Shown: positions 26,005-35,337 of the stretch, in pieces
Layout: every line of letters begins with the position of its first letter
How positions within the stretch are numbered: position 1 is the stretch's first letter
Assembly: GCF_003977755.1 (NCBI RefSeq)
Contig: NZ_RQWN01000003.1
Location: 558,001 to 622,000, forward strand
Direction of reading: 5' to 3'
Length of the DNA: 64,000 bases
From: Haloterrigena salifodinae
GTDB taxonomy: Archaea; Halobacteriota; Halobacteria; Halobacteriales; Natrialbaceae
Translations under genes and position numbers: made by a program
The notes under the pieces: model-generated
Database searches by the model: none
Told to the model about the DNA's origin: nothing
Seen by the model: only the letters and a program-made list of their open reading frames with translations

Positions 26005-27530
26005 GCGCGTACACGAGTCTGAAGCCTGATATCCGGTCGGTCCCGGTCAAAGCGCTCGAGAACTTCGATTTCACGATGTTCGCGACGCTCGCCGTGATGC
26101 TGACGGTGTTCGGCGACGGATCGGCGTCCGGAATCGATGCGATCGTCTCGGGGGTGGTGACGCTAGTGCTGATCGCCGCCGTCTTCGGGCTCTTTCAGCT
26201 CGTCATCGAGGGCGTCGAGTGGTGGCGCTACAAACTCACCCTCGAGGAGGAATCGATCGTCGTTCGCTCCGGAATTCTTCGTCCCAAACGCCGGACGATC
26301 CCGTTCTCTCGGATCCAGCAGTCGACGGTCTCGACGACGACGCTGAGCCGCCCGTTCGGACTCGCCGTCCTCGAGTGCGAGACCGCCGGCAACCCCGACG
26401 AGGCCGACCTCTCGGTGCGGTACCTCGAGCGGACCGACGCCGAGGACCTCCAGCGGCGAATCCAGTCGGCCGCCGACGTCGATGCGACGTCCGCGAAGCC
26501 GCCGGAGCGCCGTCGCGTCTTCACGCTTCGGCCGCGGGAGCTCGCCCTGTACGGCGTAACCCGTTCCCACCCCAAGACGGTGCTTCTGGCCGCGCTGGCG
26601 TGGGTCGGGGCAAACTACTTCGAACCGGACGCGATGACCGACCTGCGATCGACCGCCGTCGCCCTCCTCGAGGACCTCCTGCCGCTGTCGCCGGCAGTCG
26701 TGCTGGGGCTGGTCGTCCTCGCCGGCTGGCTCGCGGGTGTCGTCCTCGCAATCGATCGAATGGCCCGATTCCGTCTCTCCGCGGGCGAGGGCTCGTTTCG
26801 GCGCCAGCACGGCCTCTTCCGGACGACCGACGCGGATGTCTCGAACGACCGGATCCAGATCGCCCGGGTTCGGTCGAATCCGATACATCGACGGCTGGGG
26901 CTGGCGCAGGCGGATATCGGCACCGCTGGACTCTCCGATCCTGCTCCGTTCGGATTGAAGTGGCCGCTGGCGCCGCTAGCCCGGCGAGACGTCGCGTGGG
27001 ACCTCGTCGAACGGGCTGTCGGAGTCGATCGCTCGGCGATCCACCTCCAGTCCCTCCCTACCCGTGCGCGCCGGCGATACGTCGTCAGATACGCGCTCGG
27101 CGTCGTCGCGCTGGCCGTCGGCACGGTGATCGCCCGGCAGTTTGTTCCGGCGGCTCGAGTGATCCCCCTCCCGCTGTTCGCTGTCTTCCTCGCGCTCGCG
27201 CCGCTCGCGGGTCACGTGACGTGGACCCATCGCGGCTATGCGCTGCTCGAAGACCACGTCGTCGTCCGGCGCGGCTTCTGGACGCGCCGAACGTACGTCA
27301 TCCCGACCGACACCGTCCAGAACCTCACCGTCTCGCAGAGCCCGTTTCAGCGACGCGTCGATCTCGTCTCGGTCCGCCTCGACGTCGCGTCGATGCCGTT
27401 TCTCCCCGGCGTTCCGCTACCCGACGTCGACGCGTCAGTCGGCGGACGACTGCAGCATCGGCTGCTCGAGGACGATTCCGATGATGACTCCGAGGACGAC
27501 CCCACTGAGGTACCGACCGGACGCACATGA
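26001..27530 (+). CDS. PH-domain (bPH2, YdbT-like) membrane protein with three PH repeats
   Basis: 509 residues; ATG 26001 overlaps the previous stop. Three repeats of a two-helix membrane hairpin followed by a bPH2 domain can be seen. They begin near 30, 225 and 360, with PH openings YKLTLEEESIVVRSG, FRLSAGEGSFRRQHG and YALLEDHVVVRRG. This layout is that of YdbT, the usual partner of a YdbS-like short protein, as found upstream. The C-terminus is acidic and low-complexity (DDSDDDSEDDP). The function is unknown; partnership with the upstream gene is strongly suggested by translational coupling. Confidence 0.88.
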   Translation: MSAYTSLKPDIRSVPVKALENFDFTMFATLAVMLTVFGDGSASGIDAIVSGVVTLVLIAAVFGLFQLVIEGVEWWRYKLTLEEESIVVRSGILRPKRRTIPFSRIQQSTVSTTTLSRPFGLAVLECETAGNPDEADLSVRYLERTDAEDLQRRIQSAADVDATSAKPPERRRVFTLRPRELALYGVTRSHPKTVLLAALAWVGANYFEPDAMTDLRSTAVALLEDLLPLSPAVVLGLVVLAGWLAGVVLAIDRMARFRLSAGEGSFRRQHGLFRTTDADVSNDRIQIARVRSNPIHRRLGLAQADIGTAGLSDPAPFGLKWPLAPLARRDVAWDLVERAVGVDRSAIHLQSLPTRARRRYVVRYALGVVALAVGTVIARQFVPAARVIPLPLFAVFLALAPLAGHVTWTHRGYALLEDHVVVRRGFWTRRTYVIPTDTVQNLTVSQSPFQRRVDLVSVRLDVASMPFLPGVPLPDVDASVGGRLQHRLLEDDSDDDSEDDPTEVPTGRT

Positions 27531-27809
27531 TGACGGATCGAACCGTCGGTTCCGGGCCTCCTGCTGGACGACCGTCGGCGTCGTCGACCGCCTCGAGCAC
27601 GCCGCCCGCGACGATATTCCTGCACGACGACGACCGATCACAGTTCGGCGCGGCTGAATCGTCAGTAACCGATTCACTATCGCTCGCCGAGAAAATGGCA
27701 GTCGCTCGAGCATTGAACGGCAGCTCGGAATGGCAAACGTCACGTTCCGCTCGCGTGATCGCGTCTGGCCGGAGCCGAGAACTCGTCTCCCACGTCGGCA
27801 GCCGTCGGT
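27531..27809. other. Non-coding gap after the PH-domain operon
   Basis: 279 bases between the YdbT-like stop and the stop of the leftward hypothetical gene. Short frames exist on both strands but have no family resemblance. I see no convincing gene or repeat. Confidence 0.4.
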
Positions 27810-28340
27810 TCAGTCCGCAGTCGCATCGACAGACGAGCCGGTAGTCGCAGCCGGTATCGAGACGGTCCCGGTCGCATCCGGAATCTCGCGCTGTCGGTCG
27901 TCAATCGCCGCCCGGAACACCTGCGCTAGCTGCTGGACCGTTTCCGGCGAGTACGACTGCTGTGGGTTGGTCCGGCATTCGCTCGAGTCGCGATCGGCGG
28001 TCGCCGTCCCGACCAGCGGAACGCGGCCAACGAGCAGCGCGAGGAGTCGTCGCAGTCGGTTCGCAGGCGAGCGGGCGCGATCCCCCTCAGCCTCATTCAC
28101 TCGTCCCGCGGATTCGCCGGCCGTCCGTTTCTCCCGCTCGACGTACCCCTCGAGTCGCGCCCGAACGGTCTCCAGTTCGCGGCGCGTGAGTTCGTCCGTC
28201 GGCTCGACGCCCGTAATATCGACCAACAGGTCGCGATGTGGCTCGAGCGAGAGCCGCCACTTACCCTCGTCACCGTCGAGTCCCTCGATCGGCGGCGGCA
28301 TCCGTTCCTCGTTGACGCAAATCCGGAGTTCCCCTCCCAT
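27810..28340 (-). CDS. Hypothetical haloarchaeal protein
   Basis: 176 residues from ATG 28340. The composition is acidic and halophile-like, with the opening MGGELRICVNEER and a predicted helical centre (ELTRRELETVRARLEGYVEREKR, written here in part). I do not recognise a domain and see no signal peptide or strong membrane helix, though LLALLVGRVPLVG near 110 is mildly hydrophobic. An AT-rich promoter-like stretch (28340-28390) lies directly upstream, supporting expression. The region has lower GC than the neighbours, so horizontal transfer is possible. Confidence 0.5.
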   Translation of the reverse strand: MGGELRICVNEERMPPPIEGLDGDEGKWRLSLEPHRDLLVDITGVEPTDELTRRELETVRARLEGYVEREKRTAGESAGRVNEAEGDRARSPANRLRRLLALLVGRVPLVGTATADRDSSECRTNPQQSYSPETVQQLAQVFRAAIDDRQREIPDATGTVSIPAATTGSSVDATAD

Positions 28341-28756
28341 GAATCGTTAAATCATACTGACTAATATGTATTTAATACTTTGGGTAATAGATATACGTTC
28401 GAAAACGTATTCTCGGATTTCGCGTTCGAAATCCACGGGTCGCTGCGGCTGACTTCGTTACCGATCGCGCTTGCCGCTCCGTCGGAGTGAGTACCGAGAT
28501 CGTCACCGATCGAGTCGCTGTCTCGATGCAGTTCCGTCGGTCGGGTCCGCTCCAGCCGTTTCGAGCGCCGTTCCGACCGTTCTCCCTCGCCATCGGAATA
28601 CGTATTCCGGGTTGAACGGCAGTTCTTCCCGGTCCGGGAGTCGACTCGCATTCGTTCTGTGAGCGGATATGATGGACTATGTACTGGTATGTATTCAAAC
28701 GTATATAAAATATAACATCTTATCTTCGATTTTTCGAAGTTTTTGGTAGGAAACTC
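28341..28756. promoter_or_regulatory. AT-rich divergent intergenic region before metallophosphoesterase
   Basis: 416 bases, clearly more AT-rich than average, especially at 28341-28395 and 28675-28745. It should contain the promoter of the leftward hypothetical gene and, at about 28700-28716 (GTATATAAAATATAAC), a strong TATA element for the metallophosphoesterase-ppk1 unit. Overlapping leftward frames of about 100 codons cover much of it but look non-coding. Confidence 0.55.
28724..28739 (+). promoter_or_regulatory. Perfect hairpin CTTCGA-TTTT-TCGAAG followed by T run, in the leader of the metallophosphoesterase gene
   Basis: Six-base arms with a TTTT loop, followed by GTTTTT, ending 17 bases before the GTG start (28757) and downstream of the TATA element. 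It looks like an intrinsic-terminator or operator shape. In archaea the T run alone could terminate, so attenuation or repressor binding are both possible. Confidence 0.5.
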
Positions 28757-29446
28757 GTGACGATTGCTCCATCAGTTGCCGACGACGAGGTATCGTTCAA
28801 CCATCAGCGTCTCGACACCGACTCCTACGACGACGTCTACATAATCGGTGACGTTCACGGCTGTCTCGACTCCCTCGAGCGGTTGCTCTCGACCCTCGAG
28901 TTCGGCCCAAACGATCTCGGGGTGTTCGTCGGAGATCTAGTCCGGAAGGGCCCCGAGAGCAAGGCGGTCCTCGAGCGAGTGCGAGACTCGCCGCAGCTGC
29001 AGTCGGTCCGGGGGAACAACGAGCAGAAATTCCTCGACGACGAGGCCGCCCTCGAGGCGCTCGAACCGGCCGATTACCGGTACCTCGAGTCGCTTCCGAC
29101 CGCCATCTCGTGGGACGATCACCTCGTCGTCCACGGCGGCGTCGACCCGACGCGAGCGCTCTCGGAGCACTCGGATCGAGACCTGCTGACGATGCGGAGT
29201 CCGAACGGTGACGGCTACGACGGCCCGTTCTGGTTCGACGAGTACGCGGGCCCGCTGCGGGTCTTTTTCGGCCACACCGTGCTCGACGAGCCCGTCGAAC
29301 GCGAGTGGGCCGTCGGCCTCGATACGGGCTGTGTCTACGGCGGTCGGCTCACGGCCTACGACCTCCGCGGCGAGCGGTTCGTGAGCGTCTCGACGCCCGA
29401 ACACCAGCCGCGCCCGGACGAGAAGTTCGCTGAGCCTGCGGAGTGA
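28757..29446 (+). CDS. Metallophosphoesterase (serine/threonine phosphatase / diadenosine tetraphosphatase-like)
   Basis: 229 residues from GTG 28757; no closer ATG precedes the first motif. The five metal and phosphate motifs are present: GDVHG (31-35), GDLVRKGP, GNNE, VHGGVDP and FFGHTV. The fold and length fit the PrpA/ApaH-like branch, whose members cleave phosphoserine/threonine or Ap4A. It ends one base before ppk1, so the pair is co-transcribed, suggesting a role in nucleotide or polyphosphate turnover. The C-terminal tail is short and acidic. Confidence 0.9.
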   Translation: MTIAPSVADDEVSFNHQRLDTDSYDDVYIIGDVHGCLDSLERLLSTLEFGPNDLGVFVGDLVRKGPESKAVLERVRDSPQLQSVRGNNEQKFLDDEAALEALEPADYRYLESLPTAISWDDHLVVHGGVDPTRALSEHSDRDLLTMRSPNGDGYDGPFWFDEYAGPLRVFFGHTVLDEPVEREWAVGLDTGCVYGGRLTAYDLRGERFVSVSTPEHQPRPDEKFAEPAE

Positions 29447-29447
29447 G

Positions 29448-31892
29448 ATGGGGATGAAGGGGGATGACACATCCGAAGCCGACCGAGCGGAACAGTGGAA
29501 CCGACCGACCGAACGACCGAACCGTACGAACCGAGACGACGACGTGCCGACCGCTCGAGCGATGAGCGACGGCGGTTCGTCGGCGGACGACGCCGACGCG
29601 ACGGCCGAGGAGGAAGTCGACGACGCGGCGCTCGCGTACGACGGGGATGCTGACGACGCGCCCGCCGCTGATCCCGGCGACGGGACCGGGTCCGAGCCCG
29701 ACGCCGACGACTCCGCGCCGACCAACGCCGTTTCCGCCGACACGTTGTCGGTTGACGAGGCGACCGTCGCGGACGCCGCGGCGTCGACCGACGCGGCCTC
29801 GGGAGCGGGCGGCGCCCGGGCCGAGTCCGTCGACCTCTCGGATCCGCGCTACTACCTCAATCGCGAACACAGCGTCCTCGAATTCCAGCGTCGCGTCCTC
29901 CACGAGGCCATGGACGAGAAGAACCCGCTGCTCGAGCGGGTGAAGTTCCTCGCGATCTTCACGACCAACGTCGACGAGTTCATCCGCAAACGCGTCGGGG
30001 GGCTCAAACAGCAGATCGCCGCGGGCATCACCGAGGAGACGCCCGACGGCCGCACGCCCCGCGAGCAGTGGCGCGAGGTCCTGTCTGAGGCCCGCTCGCT
30101 GCTCGAGCGCCAGAGTCGCTGCTACCGGGAGGAGATCCGACCCGCCCTCGACGAGGAAGGGATCCACATCGTCGATTACGACGAGCTCTCGACTGCCGAG
30201 CAACGGGAGGTTCGGAACTACTTCGAGAGTTCGGTCCTGCCGACCCTGACTCCGCTGACGTTCGATCCGGCCCATCCCTTCCCGTTCATCTCGAACCAGA
30301 GTCTTTCCCTCGGCGTCCTGACCCGCGAACGACCCGGCGCCGATCTCACCTTTTCGCGGGTGAAGATCCCGCGCAACCAGGTCCGGTTCGTCCAGCTCGG
30401 CGAGGACGACCGCTACGTGCTCCTTGAGGACATCGTCCGAGCGAACCTCGACCTGCTGTTTCCGGACGTCGAAGTGGTCGACACGGCCCTGTTCCGGGTG
30501 ACGCGAAACGCCGAGGTCCGCCGCGACGAGGAGGTCGCCGAGGACCTCATCGAGATGATCGAGGAGGTTCTGGAGGAGCGCCGGTTCGCCACCGTCGTCC
30601 GCCTCGAGATCGAACGCGACGCCCCCGAGAAGATCCTCGAGATCCTCAGGCGCGAACTCGAACTCGATGAGCGGGAGGTGTTCCACCTCGATGGGCCGCT
30701 CGACTACCGGGACTTCTTCGAACTGGCTGCCCTCGATCGGCCGGAACTGCAGTTGCCCGACTGGACGCCCCAGCCACACCCGCGGCTGGGCACCCGCGAG
30801 GACGGCCGCCCCATCTTCGACGTGATCCGCGACCGCGACGTCCTCGTCCACCACCCTTACCACGCCTTCGAAGACACCGTCCAGCGGTTCTTAGAAGAGG
30901 CGGCCAACGACCCTGATGTACTGGCGATCAAGGCGGCGATCTACCGCACGGCCAGCGACTCGAAGATAATCGAGACGCTCATCGAGGCCGCCCGCAACGG
31001 GAAACAGGTCGCGGTTATGGTCGAGCTGAAGGCCCGCTTCGACGAGGAGAACAACCTCGAGTGGGCGAAGAAACTCGAGGAGGCGGGGATCCACGTCGCC
31101 TACGGGACGATCGGCTACAAGACCCACACGAAGACCTCGCTGGTCGTCCGCGAGGAAGAGGACGGCGTCCAGCTGTACTCCCACATCGGCACCGGTAACT
31201 ACCACTCCGAGACCGCCAAGCAGTACGAGGACCTCGGCCTGCTGACCGCCGACCCCGATATCGGACAGGACCTCGTGCGCGTGTTCAACTACTTCACGGG
31301 CCACTCGATGCACCGCGACTACCGCAAACTGCTCGTCGCTCCCGGCAACATGCGCGAGCGGTTCGTCGACCTCGTTCGGACGGTCGCCCAGCGCGCCCGC
31401 GACGGTGAGGACGCCCGCATCGTCGCTAAGATGAACCGGTTAGAGGATCCACAGCTCGTCCGCGAACTCTACCGCGCGTCGATAGCCGGCGTCGACATCG
31501 ACCTCGTCGTTCGCGACATCTGTCGGCTCCGGCCCGGACTCGAGGACGTCAGCGAGAACATCGCCGTCCACAGCGTCGTCGGCCGGTTCCTCGAGCACTC
31601 GCGGATCTTCTACTTCCGGGCGGGCGACGAGGACTGCTACTACACCGGCTCGGCCGACTGGATGACCCGGAACCTCGACAACCGCGTCGAGGCGGTCACC
31701 CCGATCGAGGATCCGCGCCTCCAGTCCCGGCTCGACGAAATCCTCGAGATGCTCCTCCAGGACACCCGAAACCGATGGGTGATGCAATCGGACGGCACCT
31801 ACGAGCGGTGCCGGGAGCGGGTCGACGAGGCGACGACGGACATCCACGCGACGTTCATGGAATCGGCTCGAGAACAGACGACGCGACACTGA
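29448..31892 (+). CDS. ppk1: Polyphosphate kinase 1
   Basis: 814 residues from ATG 29448; ATG 29562 would give 776. The catalytic part begins near residue 127 (YYLNREHSVLEFQRRVL). PPK1 landmarks are KFLAIFTTNVDEF, FPFISNQSLSLG, the conserved histidine in HIGTGNYHSETAKQYEDL and the second in GRFLEHSRIFYF. The enzyme reversibly makes inorganic polyphosphate from ATP. The first ~125 residues are a disordered Asp/Ala/Glu-rich extension not present in bacterial PPK1, and the start could lie within it. It is the second gene of a unit with the metallophosphoesterase. Confidence 0.95.
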   Translation: MGMKGDDTSEADRAEQWNRPTERPNRTNRDDDVPTARAMSDGGSSADDADATAEEEVDDAALAYDGDADDAPAADPGDGTGSEPDADDSAPTNAVSADTLSVDEATVADAAASTDAASGAGGARAESVDLSDPRYYLNREHSVLEFQRRVLHEAMDEKNPLLERVKFLAIFTTNVDEFIRKRVGGLKQQIAAGITEETPDGRTPREQWREVLSEARSLLERQSRCYREEIRPALDEEGIHIVDYDELSTAEQREVRNYFESSVLPTLTPLTFDPAHPFPFISNQSLSLGVLTRERPGADLTFSRVKIPRNQVRFVQLGEDDRYVLLEDIVRANLDLLFPDVEVVDTALFRVTRNAEVRRDEEVAEDLIEMIEEVLEERRFATVVRLEIERDAPEKILEILRRELELDEREVFHLDGPLDYRDFFELAALDRPELQLPDWTPQPHPRLGTREDGRPIFDVIRDRDVLVHHPYHAFEDTVQRFLEEAANDPDVLAIKAAIYRTASDSKIIETLIEAARNGKQVAVMVELKARFDEENNLEWAKKLEEAGIHVAYGTIGYKTHTKTSLVVREEEDGVQLYSHIGTGNYHSETAKQYEDLGLLTADPDIGQDLVRVFNYFTGHSMHRDYRKLLVAPGNMRERFVDLVRTVAQRARDGEDARIVAKMNRLEDPQLVRELYRASIAGVDIDLVVRDICRLRPGLEDVSENIAVHSVVGRFLEHSRIFYFRAGDEDCYYTGSADWMTRNLDNRVEAVTPIEDPRLQSRLDEILEMLLQDTRNRWVMQSDGTYERCRERVDEATTDIHATFMESAREQTTRH

Positions 31893-32086
31893 CCGGCGTG
31901 AAGCCGGCTTTCGGTCCGTCACGTCCGACGCCCTCATCACTCCGATCGGGCACGTCACGTCCAGGCATATTCGCCACCGGCGCTCGAGATCGTCGGTAGA
32001 CCGCACCGGAGCGACTACGTTTCGTCGCCCTTCGTCCACTGATAATCCACCGCACACTTTTCAATAGTACTGATGTTCTCGAAACC

Positions 32087-33010
32087 ATGACTGAGTGGAC
32101 CACGACGCGGCGCGGAGTGGTCGTCGCCGCCGGCGTTGGCCTCGCCGGCTGTCTCGGGAGCAGCGACGACGACGGCGGGAACGGGAATTCGAACGAGAAC
32201 GGCGAAGACGGAACGGAGGACTCGACCGAACGGGTCAACGGCGTTCCGGCGGGGGACATCGAGGCCCGCCGGGAGCAGATGCCAGACCCTGGGGTCGCGG
32301 TCGACTGGTCGACTGCGCGGGAGTTCCGAAAGTGGCTGTTCGACGACGGCAACGAGAGCAACGGCCGGTTCGACTACACGGCGGACCTGCCGCCCGCAGA
32401 GGACGTCGACTCTCCCGTCATCGAGGTGCTCGACGTCTATCCGGACCAGGTCGATGCGCTCGTCAGCCAGGGGACGACGCAGGTCGTCCTCGGCCAGTTC
32501 GACGCCGACGCGCTCGAGACGCAACTCGCGGAGTCGGACCGGTACGAGGTCGCTGACGAGTACGGCGGCTACGCCGTCGCCGACGGCGCCGACGACGAAA
32601 CGTCCGCGGGACCGATCGCCGTCGGGGACGACGCGCTCATCCTCGGCTCCGGCTACGAGAACCCGATCGACGCCAGACACGGCGACCGCGACCGACTCGA
32701 GGACGTCGACCCGTGGATGACGCACCTGCTCGAGACGCTGCCTGAGGAGCCGCTCGTCACCGGCGAGTATCTGGAACCGCTCGTCGACGCCATCGACATC
32801 CCCGAGATCTACTGCTGGGGGCTGTCGATGCCGGGGCGCGACCCCGAGACGGCGACCTGGGCGTTCGTCTTCGACGATCCCGACGATATCACCGATGACG
32901 TTCGCACGGAGCTTCGGACGCTGGCCGACGAGGTCGATACCCTCGAGGTCGACGGGCGCACGCTGACGATGGACGGAACGGTTCCCGAGAACTCCGATGC
33001 GGGGCAGTGA
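32087..33010 (+). CDS. Haloarchaeal lipoprotein of unknown function
   Basis: 307 residues. The N-terminus has a Tat-like TTRRGVVVAAG and the lipobox LAGC (C22), followed by a disordered Gly/Asn/Asp/Glu tract typical of surface-anchored haloarchaeal proteins. The folded part (about 75-300) is acidic and alternates strands and helices (VIEVLDVYPDQVDALVSQG), without metal or catalytic motifs I recognise. It is probably attached to the outer membrane face. A TATA-like AT-rich stretch (32040-32062) lies upstream. No operon partner. Confidence 0.75.
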   Translation: MTEWTTTRRGVVVAAGVGLAGCLGSSDDDGGNGNSNENGEDGTEDSTERVNGVPAGDIEARREQMPDPGVAVDWSTAREFRKWLFDDGNESNGRFDYTADLPPAEDVDSPVIEVLDVYPDQVDALVSQGTTQVVLGQFDADALETQLAESDRYEVADEYGGYAVADGADDETSAGPIAVGDDALILGSGYENPIDARHGDRDRLEDVDPWMTHLLETLPEEPLVTGEYLEPLVDAIDIPEIYCWGLSMPGRDPETATWAFVFDDPDDITDDVRTELRTLADEVDTLEVDGRTLTMDGTVPENSDAGQ

Positions 33011-33029
33011 GACGCCGTCGGGATACCGG

Positions 33030-34331
33030 TCAGTCCGACGCGGCCACCGAGAGTTCCGGCAGCCACCGAACGAGCACGATCGCGCAGACGACGAACGCCG
33101 CCAGCACAACGTAGCCCTCGTCGAAAAAGCCTCGTTCGGCGAGCGCGCCGAACAGGACGGGACTCGCGGCGCCGATCGTCATGTAGGTGCTCCGCAGGAA
33201 CCCAACGCCCGTTCCCTGCATGTCCGTCGGGAACGCCGCGGTCATGTACGGCAGCGTGATCGTCCCGTACCCCAGGATGCTCGAGAGTAGCACGGTCCCG
33301 GCGACGATCGGCCAGAACCCCTCGAGGAACGGGAGGGCGACGAGCGCGACGGCCATGACGCCCAGAACGATCGGCAACGACCGTCGAATCCCGAACTCGT
33401 CGTAGAGCCGCCCGGTCGTCGGCTGGACGACGATGCCGAGCGCGAAGAACGCGCTGAACAGCGCCGTCGCGACCCCCTCCGAGAACCCCTTGACCTCGAT
33501 CAGGTAGGTCGGATAGAAGCCCGTAAACGCCTGCCAGACGCAGTAGGTAAGGATCTGAATCGCCGTCACGACGACGATCTCCCGGCGGCGCAACTGAGCC
33601 CCTACGTACCGGACGGTCTCGAGCGAGAGGCTGTCGACGGCGCTACCCTCGCCGGAGGTTCGGCCGGGGACGACGGCCCAGAGCAGGCCGGCGACCAGCA
33701 GGAAGACGGGCGCGGCGATACCGAAGCCGAACTGCCAGGCCAGCGTCGTCGCGATGGCGCCGGCCGCGAGCGGGAGCGCGGCGTTCCCGACTTCACCGGC
33801 GGCCATCGTGACGCCGACCGCGGTCCCCGCGTTGTTCGGGAAGACGTCCGAGAGGATGGTGAACCGGGCGACGCCGTACAGCGCCGTCCCGAAGCCGAAA
33901 CAGGCCGTCGCGAGATAGACCAGCGCCGCCGAGTCGGCGACGGCGACGACGCCGACCGCTATCGCCGAGACGAGCGAGCTCGCCACGAGGATGTTCCCCT
34001 CCCCGAGGCGGTCGGCGAGGATCCCGCCGGGAAGCTGTCCGAGCGCGTACGCGAGCCACAGCGCCGTCAGCAGGAACCCCGCCGTCGTCAGGTCGAGGCC
34101 GTAGGCCTCTCGCAGGAAGGGTAACAACACGGGATAGGTGAGTCGGACGCCAATCGAGAAACACCAGCCGGTGGCGACGGCGAACAGGATCTTCCCGCGA
34201 CCCTCCGCGAGCACCGATCGGATCCGCGACACTCGTTCGAACCGCTGCAACCGAGACACTGGCCGCCACGTTGGAGGCAAGCGGTGTTGAGCCCTCCTGA
34301 ACGGTACGGTGTTGCCGATACCGGAACCCAC
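33030..34331 (-). CDS. Major facilitator superfamily (MFS) permease
   Basis: 433 residues from ATG 34331; GTG codons at 34259 and 34232 are alternatives, since the first 45 residues lack family similarity. Twelve hydrophobic segments begin at about 48 (KILFAVATGWCFSIG). The loop 2-3 motif GGILADRLGEG fits the MFS GxLaDrxGrk pattern. The substrate is unknown; the MFS_1 type includes drug, sugar and anion carriers. It is divergent from the broken ABC exporter genes. Confidence 0.85.
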   Translation of the reverse strand: MGSGIGNTVPFRRAQHRLPPTWRPVSRLQRFERVSRIRSVLAEGRGKILFAVATGWCFSIGVRLTYPVLLPFLREAYGLDLTTAGFLLTALWLAYALGQLPGGILADRLGEGNILVASSLVSAIAVGVVAVADSAALVYLATACFGFGTALYGVARFTILSDVFPNNAGTAVGVTMAAGEVGNAALPLAAGAIATTLAWQFGFGIAAPVFLLVAGLLWAVVPGRTSGEGSAVDSLSLETVRYVGAQLRRREIVVVTAIQILTYCVWQAFTGFYPTYLIEVKGFSEGVATALFSAFFALGIVVQPTTGRLYDEFGIRRSLPIVLGVMAVALVALPFLEGFWPIVAGTVLLSSILGYGTITLPYMTAAFPTDMQGTGVGFLRSTYMTIGAASPVLFGALAERGFFDEGYVVLAAFVVCAIVLVRWLPELSVAASD

Positions 34332-34402
34332 AGAGCCACGCGATCGGTGACACCGGCCAACCCATCAAAAAGATAATAGTATCTCACCGATGTTTCGATC
34401 GT

Positions 34403-35337
34403 ATGTCCGCGATCGAACTCCGCGGGGTGACCAAACGCTACCGGCGGTTCGGTATCCGCGGCAGCCGAACGGTCACCGCCCTCCACGACCTCGATCTCAC
34501 CGTGCGCTCCGGCGAGATCTTCGGCTTTCTCGGCCCGAACGGCGCCGGGAAGTCGACGACGATCGACCTCCTGTTGGACTACGCCGCCCCCACCTCGGGC
34601 TCGGTCCGCGTCCTCGGCCACGACGTCGCGACCGAGAGCGCGGCCGTCCGCGACCGGATCGGCGTCCTGCCCGATGGCTACGGCCCGATCGGCGACCGAA
34701 CGGGCCGCGATCACGTCGAGTTCGCCATCGACGCCAAGGACGCCGATGACGACCCCGACGACCTCATCGACCGCGTCGGGATGCAGGGCCCGGCCGACTA
34801 CCCCGTTGCGGAGTACTCGAAGGGGATGGCCCAGCGGCTCATGCTCGCCGTGGCGCTGGCGGGCGAACCGGACCTCCTCGTTCTGGACGAGCCCTCGACT
34901 GGACTCGATCCCAACGGTGCGCGCACCAGCGCCGGATCGTCCGCGAGGAAAACGAGCGCGGCGCGACCGTCTTCTTCTCGAGTCACATCATGGAGCAGGT
35001 CGAGGCGGTCTGCGACCGCGTCGGGATCTTAGACGGCGGCGAACTCGTCGCCGTCGACTCGATCGACGCGCTGCGCGAGTCGGCCGGCGGCTCGGCGGCC
35101 GTGACGCTCGAACTCTCCTCGATTCCCGGCGACGTTGTCGACTACGTCCGGGCCCTCGAGGGCGTGGTCGGCGTCGAGATCGACGAGCCGTCGGTGACGG
35201 TCGCCTGCGACGACGCAACGAAGGCGGCGGTCGTCGCGGCCTTCTACGACTCGCCGACGACCGTCCGGGACGTCACGACCAGCGAAACCTCCCTCGAGGA
35301 CCTGTTCGAACGCTACACGCGAGGTGTCGCCCAGTGA
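34403..35337 (+). pseudogene. ABC transporter ATP-binding protein, frameshifted
   Basis: From ATG 34403 the frame gives a normal ABC ATPase start: Walker A FLGPNGAGKST, a shortened signature region YSKGMAQRL, and Walker B LLVLDEPSTGLDPNGA. At about 34919-34926 the frame must shift by one base (one deleted or two inserted). The second frame then continues as QRRIVREENERGATVFFSSH (H-loop) through EQVEAVCDRVGILDGGELV to the stop at 35337. Joined, the product would be about 311 residues, a CcmA/DrrA-type exporter ATPase. As read here it makes a truncated protein lacking the H-loop. The next gene is also broken, which argues for decay, not a sequencing slip. Confidence 0.88.

Noticed and set aside
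28361-28651. Leftward 96-codon frame in the AT-rich gap
   Set aside because: It overlaps another frame of similar length and the composition looks like non-coding promoter DNA.
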